IMG/VR virus record: IMGVR_UViG_3300042895_001120
Location: 1 to 47,998 of that record
From: a virus
DNA length: 47,998 nucleotides
Strand: one strand, 5' to 3'
Part shown: piece by piece, positions 9,501 through 17,400 of the stretch
Layout: the number at the start of each line of letters is the position of its first letter
Numbering within the stretch: position 1 is the first letter of the stretch
Notes under the pieces: generated by a model
Told to the model about the DNA's origin: nothing
Seen by the model: only the letters and a program-made list of their open reading frames with translations
Databases searched by the model: none
Position numbers and translations under genes: made by a program

Positions 9501-12500
9501 CCAAAGTATGCAGAACTTATGGCAGAGTTTAATAACCTGTTTGAGTTTGATGTAAATCAGTCATACTATGATAGAATGGAGTTTAACGCTAGAACTAAAT
9601 ATGAAACTGAGTTTCCAGAAGAATGGGAAAAGTGGAAGAAAAGAAATACTGTTACTAGACCTAAGAGTGAATGGTATGAAGAACTAGCTGCTTTATATGA
9701 AGCACGTGCTGAGTTATTTGGTTCAGATCCTGAGATTACAGATTTAATGCAGCAAAGAAGAAACATCTTAAATCCTTACAAAATAGGTGGTAGAATTAAA
9801 CCACAGTATTTAAGTCAGATAGAGATAGATGAGTTAAGTTTACTTGATGCAAAAATTGAAGATATTATTACAAGCAAAAGTAAAACTGCAGGAAGACTTT
9901 CACCAGAAGAGAAAAAACGTTCAAGTGATATTACACAAAGTATTAAACGCATTGTTGCTTTAAAACTTAGTGACTCTTACAATGACGCCTTTGAAGTTAA
10001 AGTAAAATCTTTGTATGCTCATAAGAATTCAATCATTGAAGCTGAAAACAAACTTGCAGTTGCTAGAACATCTGGTGATAAGAAAGCAGTTGAAGAAGCT
10101 GAAGAAGCATTGATCTTTGAAGAAAGACAATTTGGACAACAAGAAGTTGATTTTGAAAAATGGTATAACATGCATCATGATAACAAATATGATAGCATTC
10201 TTACTGGGTATGATATTAGAAATAATAGACAACCTAAAAATTATAATTATGAGAAGATGCCAGCTCCTGCTGTTGAACAAGAATACATGGAGACTGTGCC
10301 TCATCCTAAGTATAAGATAAAACGTTTAAAAGAAACATCTAAAAATCCAGACTTTTTAAAATCACCTGATGGTATGCCAATGCCAAAAGCAATTCAAAAG
10401 AATAGTGATGGACATTATGTAGTTGATCCTGCTTATCAGAATTCTGCTAATGTTAATCCTAAGTATAATGAGTTGATGAAAGATGAAGAACTTTTTTCTT
10501 TTTACAATGATACTATGAAGATGTTTTTTAATCTTCAAGCAAGAATTGAAGGAGTTAAAATTGGTTACATGGTTCCTGGATATAGTGCATCTACAATTGA
10601 AAACTTAAAAGGTAAAGGTTTAAAACAAGCTGTAAGCGATGAGTTTGAAAAGTTTGTGGATAGAAATGTTAGAAGAGTTGGTGCTGTTGATTCTGTTGAG
10701 AATATCTTTGGTAGTCATGGTTCTAAAATTAGACATAGATTTACAACTCAATTACCAGAGAATATACAAACTCAAGATGCAATTGGAGCTGTAATAAAAT
10801 ACGCTACTGAAGCACATTATAATATTGCAATGCAAGAGGTTGCTCCTCAAGCAGATATGTATATTGAGCATTTAGAATTACTTGCTGAACAACTTCAAAA
10901 GAAGATTGCACAAGATAAACCAATGATTGTAAAAGATGAAGCAAGTGGTAAAGATATTGAGATTGATATGAGAAAACGTTTAGCACAACTAAACAACGTA
11001 ATTGAAATCTTACAGTTTGAACGTAAAAAGTTTTTATATGGTCAAGCTGAAACAAAAGAACAAATAAGCAGAGCACTTGCTAAAAGAATGAATGCTGTTT
11101 TTGCATACACAAGTTTAATCAGAATTGGTTTTGATGTTGTCAATCAAACTAAAAACTACGTATCAGGTAACGTACAAGCATTTATTGCTGCGGGTGGTAT
11201 GGATAGTGATAAGTATGGTAGAGATGATTACATGTGGGCTAAAAAGAAGGTGTATGGTTACAATGGTTTCTTACACCAATACTTTGGAGATTGGGGTAGA
11301 GTAAGTGATGTAAACAAAGACACTATGTTGTATCGTTTCTTTAATCCTGCACAGAAAGATTTCATTAAGTATGTGTCAGAAGTAACTGGTTCTAAAGGAC
11401 GTAGAATTGCTGGCAAATTAACCAATGTTCAAGAACTTGGATTTATGATGCAAGATAAAGGAGATACAGAAATTGCAGTAACAGTAATGTATGCTATTAT
11501 GAATCACCATAAGTTTAAGGTCATAGAAAAGCATGATGCTGAAGGTAATCCAGTTTATCAGAAAGATGAACAAGGAAATGATGTATATGTTCCTGTGCAT
11601 GAAATCTATATCAAAGATAAAGATGGAATGCTTATAAGAAGAAAAGATGTAGAGTACACACAGCAAGATGAAAACAGAATAAAAAATACAATCTATTCTG
11701 AAATGAGACGTGCTCAAGGTAACTACGCAAAAGCTGACCAAACAAAAGTAGAAGAAAATATTGCAGGTAAAATGTTGTTTTTCTTTAGAAAGTATCTTGT
11801 ACCTCAACTACTTAATAGATTTGGTTACTTACGTGCTAACTGGGAAGGTTCTGAGGCAGCAATGGGTTATTGGAGAGCATTGATGTTAGCTAATAAATCA
11901 TTCGGCTCTAAAGAAGTTGCTAAGCATTTGCTACTTGGTAGTACGGCAATGAGTAAAAATACTGAAAATAAAATGGGTCAGTTCTTAACTAAAAAGGTTG
12001 GTCAGGCTAGAAGAGATATGATTGCAATGATAATTCTTGCAGTTCTTGGTAGAATGGCACTGATGTATGTGCGTAAAAAAGATGATGAGGATGAAGAATT
12101 AGGTATGCTTGAGGGTAATGCTATTAGACTTTTATGGGGTGTTAAGGGTGAAACTTTAGCAATGTGGCCTGTAGGAGCTGGAGGAGATGAGTATATTAAG
12201 AACTTTACCACAGCAACAACATACCTTAGAGAATTACAAACAGTTAAAAAATTTGCATCTCACGCTTTAAACTATGGAGTTGCAATGACAATCAATGGTG
12301 GAGAAGAACCTGATCCAGCTTATGATAGTGAATTCTACCAAGAAGTTTGGAAAGATGCATTCTATGGACGTAAGTATGGAGCATATGAAAAAGGAGATGC
12401 TAAAGTAGGAAAAGACATCATTGATTTGACTGGTATTAAAAATATAAGGAACACAATAAATCCTAATTACATCATAGATCAAATGAAAGGTAAGCAGTAA
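6591..12500 (+). CDS. Giant virion-type protein with RecB-like PD-(D/E)XK nuclease domain
   Basis: 1969 residues, with an ATG one base after the preceding stop. Residues about 150-325 carry a full RecB-family nuclease signature: H154 in GTFMHE, D245 in GRLDLLLID, D259-F-K261 in FDFKTKK, and Q319xxxY323. This should be a metal-dependent DNA nuclease domain. The middle of the protein is charged, helical and rich in Glu, Lys and Gln, with long coiled-coil-like stretches. Near the C-terminus a hydrophobic segment (about 1810-1827, MIAMIILAVLGRMALMYV) may cross or insert in a membrane, and a short aromatic region (FFFRKYLVPQLL) precedes it. Crassvirales encode giant proteins beside the RNA polymerase that are packaged as capsid or tail cargo, and position argues for the same here. 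Role of the nuclease (host DNA attack, superinfection control or DNA processing) is unknown. Confidence 0.72.
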   Translation: MNTCPNPNSPEWKELVAKLGEGQAMTAYTLNGNNTPSIEQAEAILSKLKIQEKDEQVSRSSDEFKLQRAIQQRTSLEKQKLDANPKQRVTYDKLIGMNDSYQEFLRKNIELAKSGMPIIKTISVSNFIGSADFTGAEIDPHEYEAFKLFGTFMHEVLEVAQLKSLELDSAIHNILDEDFFKETYDNYTKKNPFFIENLNEKDMFEMAKQLAMNISVYNDRGFKILPEITVMGTTRTGSKILGRLDLLLIDSQGRVNIFDFKTKKVKSLMETPPGGVPQANPDLAFLDLAHKSFAISNKEGTSPSFGKQSRTAYDTWTLQLKVYENILMQSDIDVKDKSIVALMYQTDDNKKYLGSTIHVFEEENYYSYAAVVPVPGDDAKWQNIDTMNAANLKQLRSVVDNEIPTTENEEEEKIAKKAKTLEFEPRKEDDEALKKVLKNAIENEINETYKRIQELKNAPEEKQNPRLQEMLEARTKSLQDFRAILNTIQNVSSENLRFSKNLALAIEATAADFQKLAALSDESIANFKLDRNSLTTKEGTQISEAYKKSKSLSVVLDIIKEITDEARSNPENNITVDSNIMKVISGIEADKERIQSNFGKAAMFNSVKVLQSIGDKVFEEVNKDLKEATQAQLLILQKEYDALKNGKALGIGQTIKSSLLSFMSKDYKQKLAERMGPGSPELMHELEKLERQILTKQSIIDGGLSGDRESLERYINGITDSTSDLYLGSPNAFNTNSWMQNLMLDKFIASASNSGIEISAFTMMLKNAEGIARLNLQNDLAALKFDQKRDKLLQRMSVEDINAKLSERKRSTITKENGEVEEISELFMLRPFSEDYENTYKQFSANIKQLNKDIETAKTVYNTSVKTPEEAVNKQSLLDAIAKKNKEQNDYIKWMMENCHLPYNEKFYELQLNIPLEIRNQIQEMYLEIEVITYQVGKGNEVLLEEHDFDRLQEIEIEIQKLRASVKETNPKYAELMAEFNNLFEFDVNQSYYDRMEFNARTKYETEFPEEWEKWKKRNTVTRPKSEWYEELAALYEARAELFGSDPEITDLMQQRRNILNPYKIGGRIKPQYLSQIEIDELSLLDAKIEDIITSKSKTAGRLSPEEKKRSSDITQSIKRIVALKLSDSYNDAFEVKVKSLYAHKNSIIEAENKLAVARTSGDKKAVEEAEEALIFEERQFGQQEVDFEKWYNMHHDNKYDSILTGYDIRNNRQPKNYNYEKMPAPAVEQEYMETVPHPKYKIKRLKETSKNPDFLKSPDGMPMPKAIQKNSDGHYVVDPAYQNSANVNPKYNELMKDEELFSFYNDTMKMFFNLQARIEGVKIGYMVPGYSASTIENLKGKGLKQAVSDEFEKFVDRNVRRVGAVDSVENIFGSHGSKIRHRFTTQLPENIQTQDAIGAVIKYATEAHYNIAMQEVAPQADMYIEHLELLAEQLQKKIAQDKPMIVKDEASGKDIEIDMRKRLAQLNNVIEILQFERKKFLYGQAETKEQISRALAKRMNAVFAYTSLIRIGFDVVNQTKNYVSGNVQAFIAAGGMDSDKYGRDDYMWAKKKVYGYNGFLHQYFGDWGRVSDVNKDTMLYRFFNPAQKDFIKYVSEVTGSKGRRIAGKLTNVQELGFMMQDKGDTEIAVTVMYAIMNHHKFKVIEKHDAEGNPVYQKDEQGNDVYVPVHEIYIKDKDGMLIRRKDVEYTQQDENRIKNTIYSEMRRAQGNYAKADQTKVEENIAGKMLFFFRKYLVPQLLNRFGYLRANWEGSEAAMGYWRALMLANKSFGSKEVAKHLLLGSTAMSKNTENKMGQFLTKKVGQARRDMIAMIILAVLGRMALMYVRKKDDEDEELGMLEGNAIRLLWGVKGETLAMWPVGAGGDEYIKNFTTATTYLRELQTVKKFASHALNYGVAMTINGGEEPDPAYDSEFYQEVWKDAFYGRKYGAYEKGDAKVGKDIIDLTGIKNIRNTINPNYIIDQMKGKQ

Positions 12501-12539
12501 TTGAGCAACTGGTCACAAATTGTGACTAGTTATTCTCAA
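12501..12539. other. Long imperfect hairpin just after the giant-gene pair
   Basis: Directly after the stop codon, arms TTGAG/CTCAA, AACT/AGTT and GTCACAA/TTGTGAC stack into one hairpin, interrupted by a C versus ATT bulge and one G-T pair. The central 12508-12530 is almost a perfect palindrome. No T-tract follows, so it is not a standard intrinsic terminator. It could be an RNA processing or stability element, or an operator between the giant genes and the fibre genes. Confidence 0.5.
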
Positions 12540-12562
12540 ATTATGCAAGTATTTTATAGATA

Positions 12563-12587
12563 TTTCTGGATTATTTCTTATATTATA
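12563..12587 (+). promoter_or_regulatory. Putative phage promoter (TTTC-N12-TATATTATA)
   Basis: TTTC at 12563-12566 is followed after 12 bases by TATATTATA at 12579-12587. The same arrangement occurs at 27906-27930 and 33898-33922, each time upstream of a plus-strand gene block. Here it lies 76 bases before the first fibre gene. It does not fit the host-type TAnnTTTG box. Assignment rests only on the three-site comparison. Confidence 0.4.
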
Positions 12588-12598
12588 GTAGAGGACGC

Positions 12599-12614
12599 CA
12601 TTTCTTCAGAAATG
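12599..12614. other. Small hairpin in the putative fibre-operon leader
   Basis: CATTTC and GAAATG form a 6-bp stem around a TTCA loop, between the putative promoter and the first fibre ATG. It could sit in the 5' untranslated RNA. The function is unknown. Confidence 0.3.
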
Positions 12615-12663
12615 CCTGTTCTGATATAAATTTGTAACAATTAACATATAAACATAAAATATT

Positions 12664-13842
12664 ATGGCATCAAAATTCTTAGTGCCTTTACAGCTTCCTG
12701 AACTCAATGGTGCTACATTTAGTAATCCAAGTGAAGGTTTTGTAAAAGCCTACATCTTAAATGGTTGGTTAACCAAGAAAGATAGCACAGGTACAGTCAT
12801 AGACTTAGTACTTGACAGAACCTTAACAACTTACTCTGTTGCAGGAACAGCAGCAGCTATCACTAGTGCTGACACTGTTATTACATCTCTTGGTAAGTTA
12901 CAAAAAAGTTTAAATAGCATTAATCTTTCAGGTGATGTTACTGGTACAGCAGCATATGTTTCTGGAGCATTAACAGTAGCAGTTACAATTGCAGCAAATA
13001 GTGTTGCCCTTGGTACTGATACTACAGGTGATTATGTAGCAGGTGTTACATCTGGTACTGGTATTACTGTATCAAACTCTGGTGGTGAAGGTTCTACTCC
13101 AAGTGTAGCATTTAAAAATGCAGCTAACTTGAGTGATAATACTTTACCTATTTGGGATGGTGCAGCTGGTAACTTAAAGAACTCGCCTATTCAGTTCAAT
13201 GGTTCTGAAATTATTATCAATGCTAACTTTGTAGTAAACGGAACTACCACAACTGTAAACACAGAAACTGTACTTCTTGCTGATAATATTGTCACATTAA
13301 ACAGTAACTATACAGGATCTGCTCCTACAGAAAATGCTGGTATTGAAGTTGAACGTGGAACATTAACAAATGTTTCTTTAATTTGGAATGAAACTACTGA
13401 CAAGTGGCAATTAACTACTGATGGTTCAACATTCTATAACATCTTAACTACAAATGATCCACCTAACGTAGTAGCTGGTGCAGGTATTACTGTAACAGTA
13501 AGTGGTGGTCAAGTTACTGTAGCTCACACAGATACATCAACTGCAGCTACAACTTCAAATGTATTAAGCCAAGTTATACAAAATATTAGTGTTGATACCT
13601 TTGGTCACGTTACTGCTGTAAATACTACAACATTAAAGTATTCTACACTTATTGGTGATGGTATTGCAACTGTATTTAATATTAATCATGGAAAAGGGGA
13701 TAATGTGCATGTTCAAGTTTTTGAAGCAAATTTCCCAGCAGAATTAATTGAGTGTGAAGTTATTGCTACAACAGCAAATGATGTTCAATTAATATTTGCA
13801 CTTCCACCAATGTTGAATGAGTTCAAGGTTGTTATTATCTAA
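12664..13842 (+). CDS. Tail-fibre-like structural protein
   Basis: 392 residues, first gene of the fibre block. The N-terminus (MASKFLVPLQLPEL) is followed by low-complexity, beta-rich sequence full of Gly, Thr, Ser, Val and Asn, with pieces typical of phage fibres (NGTTTTVNTETVLL, WNETTDKWQLTTDG). The C-terminal 70 residues end in a compact beta domain (VHVQVFEANFPAELIECEV). Such proteins usually link the tail or baseplate to distal fibres. It precedes three further fibre genes on the same strand, with a short gap of 47 bases to the next gene. The start ATG follows an A/T-rich leader without a Shine-Dalgarno site, as usual in Bacteroidota. Exact place in the particle cannot be read from the sequence. 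Confidence 0.65.
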   Translation: MASKFLVPLQLPELNGATFSNPSEGFVKAYILNGWLTKKDSTGTVIDLVLDRTLTTYSVAGTAAAITSADTVITSLGKLQKSLNSINLSGDVTGTAAYVSGALTVAVTIAANSVALGTDTTGDYVAGVTSGTGITVSNSGGEGSTPSVAFKNAANLSDNTLPIWDGAAGNLKNSPIQFNGSEIIINANFVVNGTTTTVNTETVLLADNIVTLNSNYTGSAPTENAGIEVERGTLTNVSLIWNETTDKWQLTTDGSTFYNILTTNDPPNVVAGAGITVTVSGGQVTVAHTDTSTAATTSNVLSQVIQNISVDTFGHVTAVNTTTLKYSTLIGDGIATVFNINHGKGDNVHVQVFEANFPAELIECEVIATTANDVQLIFALPPMLNEFKVVII

Positions 13843-13889
13843 TCAGATAATATAACAAAACAATGTGTTAGACACAAAAAAATATTTAC

Positions 13890-14459
13890 ATGAGTCGTAG
13901 AGTAGAAGCAGATTTATTAATAAGAGGAATGCTGTCAGTTCACAATCTCCCTAACTTGGGAATTGTGGCTGACAAATTTTTAGTTTATGACCCTTCCACC
14001 AAAGGTGTTAAATTCAGAACAGCAATTGAAATGCTTTCTGACCTTGGTGCTGCGTCTTCTAGTATTGGTATAGACCAAGTACTTGCAAATGATAACATCA
14101 CAACATTAAGCTTAACTCTTGGCGGATTAGCTGTCAATGGTTCTGTTGCTTTTACTTCTTTAGATGCTGGTGTTTTAAAAGTTGATATAAATGGTAATGT
14201 CTATTCAGACGCGTCTTCAATTGTAGACATAACTGATTATGATTATGATATTGTTGGTACTAGAAATGGTATCAACTCAGCTTTTCAATTAAGAAGTATA
14301 TACGTGCCTGATAGCACAAGAGTGTACATTAATGGTATTAGACAAACACTTGGTGCAGGATATGATTATGATGAAGTTGGTCCAAACATGATCCAATTTT
14401 TCACACCTCCTGCAACTGATGATTTGTTGACTGTTGATTACAAAATAACAATACCATAA
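13890..14459 (+). CDS. Small tail-fibre or adaptor protein
   Basis: 189 residues. The N-terminal half (LLIRGMLSVHNLPNLGIVADKFLVYDPSTKGVKF) resembles fibre attachment regions. The C-terminal part has the pattern s-x-vYiNGiRQ-x-x-GxxYDY with a final short beta strand pair (about residues 125-189), seen in many phage fibre and receptor-binding proteins. It lies between two fibre genes and probably joins or trims the large fibre that follows. No enzyme motif is present. It could be a short fibre of its own, and I cannot choose between these roles. Confidence 0.6.
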   Translation: MSRRVEADLLIRGMLSVHNLPNLGIVADKFLVYDPSTKGVKFRTAIEMLSDLGAASSSIGIDQVLANDNITTLSLTLGGLAVNGSVAFTSLDAGVLKVDINGNVYSDASSIVDITDYDYDIVGTRNGINSAFQLRSIYVPDSTRVYINGIRQTLGAGYDYDEVGPNMIQFFTPPATDDLLTVDYKITIP

Positions 14460-14482
14460 AAAAAATTATAATTACTTAAGAT

Positions 14483-17400
14483 ATGTCAATAACTCTAGTT
14501 AGGAAGTCTCAGATAAGACCTCTGAACATTATAAGAAGTGATATAAACACTACTACTTCAGGTTCAGCTTTGATTACAAAAGTCATTGCTGGAACGGGCT
14601 TGACATTATCTTCAACTGGTGTAAATCCAGGTACTGGTGATGTAACGATTACATTAAGTATTGCGTCTGCATCTGTATTGGGTGGTGTTAAGATAGGTTC
14701 AGGATTATCTGTGGGTATTGATGGTACAATTAGTGTATCATCTATCACATGGGGTTCCATTACTGGAACACTTTCTACTCAAACAGATTTACAGGCAGCT
14801 CTTGATGCAAAATACAACAATCCTACTGGAACAGTTTCTCAGTACATAGATGGTACTGGTGCATATCAAACATTTCCAAGTTTTGTTTCTTCTGATTCTT
14901 TAAGTCATGAAGTAAAAGCAGGTGTGGCAATAAATAAAGGCCAAGCTGTTTATGTAACAGGTGCAGATGGAACTAACATGATTGTTGGTTTAGCATCTAA
15001 TGCTTCTGAATCTACATCTTCTAAGACAATAGGTCTTTTGATGTCTACTGTTTCTACAAACGGTATGGCAAGAGTTTTGACAGAAGGTCTACTTGCAGGT
15101 TTAAATACAAATGGTGCAAACGCTGGTGATCCTGTTTGGTTAGGTACTGGTGGAAATTTAATTTATGGTTTACTAAACAAACCTTCTGCTCCTGCACACT
15201 TAGTATTTATTGGTGTTGTTACAAGAGTAAACACAAACAATGGTGAGATCTTTGTAAAAGTACAGAATGGTTTTGAAATGAAAGAACTACATGATTATGT
15301 AGAAAATGGCGTTCAAAACAATTATGTAATAGCATATGAATCATCTACAAGTTTATACAAACCAAAATCAGTTGCAACTCTTTTAGGATACACTGCAGCA
15401 AATGATGCAAATGTAGTTCATACAACTGGCAACGAAAGTATTGCTGGTATTAAAACATTTTCTGACACCACCCAATCAACTTCAGTTTCAAGTGGAGCAG
15501 TTGTTGTTAATGGAGGTGTTGGTATTACAAAAAATTTATATGTTGGTGGTGACATTAACATTGCAGGCAACTTAACAATTGGTGGTACAAGCACAATTGT
15601 AAACGCCCAAAACTTATCAGTTTCAGATAATATGATTTATCTGAACAATGGTATTCAAACAACAATTACAAACGTTGTAGGTAATGGATCCACAGTAGTA
15701 TATACTACACTGGAATCACATAACTATACTGCAGGTATGCTTGTTACAATTTCAGGTGTAGACCCAAGTGTTTACAACTTGACAAATCAAACTATTACTG
15801 CAGTATCTACAAACTCATTTACAATTGCATTTGGTGTAGTTGGTCTTTATGTTTCTGGTGGAACTGCTAGAGCAAAAACATCAGTAAATCCAGATCTTGG
15901 TTTTGCAGGTGGTTACAATGATGGTACATACGCACACACTGGTTTATTTAGAGATGCAACAGATAACACATGGAAATTCTTTAAAGGATATACACCTGAA
16001 CCAGATGCATCACCTTTTATAGATACATCACATGGATCTTTTGCATATGCAGATTTGCGTGCATACAATATTACAGGTAACTCTTTTGTTAAAGCAGGAG
16101 GAACTTCAGTACAATTTTTAAAAGCAGATGGTAGCATAGATTCAAACACTTATGCTACTCAAACATATGTAACTACAGCAATTTCTCAAATTCCATCTCC
16201 AACAATTTCTGTACAGCAAGTAAATATTGCTGGAACTGCAACAGAAAGTTATAGTGGAATAAATATTTTACAATTTGATGAAGATTCAGGTTTTGATGTA
16301 ACAAATCCTTCTGCAGGAATTGCAAAAGTTGCAATGAATTCAACATTCAAATATTGGAAAGTTGATGGAGTACAAAAACTTACAGCTGTAGGATTAGATA
16401 CAGTTAATTTTGTATCAGGAAGTGGTATTAGTATTACAGCTAATGGTAGTGCAAGTCCTCAAGAACTTACAATTTCTGTATCAGGATATAATAATGCAAA
16501 TTGGGATACAGCTTTTGGCTGGGGTAATCATGCTGGTTTATATCTTCCTTTAACAGGAAACCATACAAGAACTGGTACAGTATATAATATAGGAACTTTT
16601 TCTATTGGACAAAACACAAATGGAACAGCTGTTATAGATGCTTATGGTACATTTGCCTATTTTGGTTGCAATACTGCTTCAAATGGTATGGCAATTGGTC
16701 CATCAGGTGCAGCTACATTCTCATCTTCAGTTACCGCAACAAGTTTTTCAAATGCAGGATTACAAAGTGGAGAGGTATTTAATGCAACTAAATCAAATGC
16801 AGGTTATTTTGTAGGTTATCTTCAAAACACATCTGCTACTGGTTATGGTTTATATATTCAAAATGGAAGTAATAGTTTACCTGCAATAAGGATTAGTAAT
16901 GCTGCGGGTACTGTTAATGCTATTAACTTATATGGTTCAGGTATAGCAGAATTTGGTTCAACTGTCACATCAGGTGGTAATTTTGAACTTACTTCTGCAA
17001 CAACAGGATTAAAAAGTAATTTCTACGATACAAACTTTTACGCATCTAATGCTTCATATTGGAATGTTACATCATCAGCAGCAGCTACTGGTGGTGCTTT
17101 ATTATTTAAAAAAGGATATGAAGGGACAACAAAAGGATATGTTTATTGGGATGGAGATGGATTTGGGTTATTAAATAATTTAGGTGGATGGTCTGTTAGA
17201 GTTAATTATGGTGGCTCTTATGGTGGCTCATTGTATGGAAATTGGGAATCAAGTGGAACATTTACAGCAGTATCATTAATTAAAAGTGGAGGTACATCTA
17301 CCCAATATTTAATGGCTGATGGTAGTACATCAACTTTAACAAATCCTATTACAGGTACGGGAACTACTAATTACTTACCAAAGTTTACAGGAGCAAGTGC

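Noticed and set aside
10029-10304. Minus-strand frame inside the second giant gene
   Set aside because: Opposite-strand shadow with low-complexity hydrophobic translation and no start context.
12627-12634. TAAATTTG as a host-type -7 box before the first fibre gene
   Set aside because: No TTTG or TTG lies near 19-21 bases upstream, so it may be chance in AT-rich DNA.
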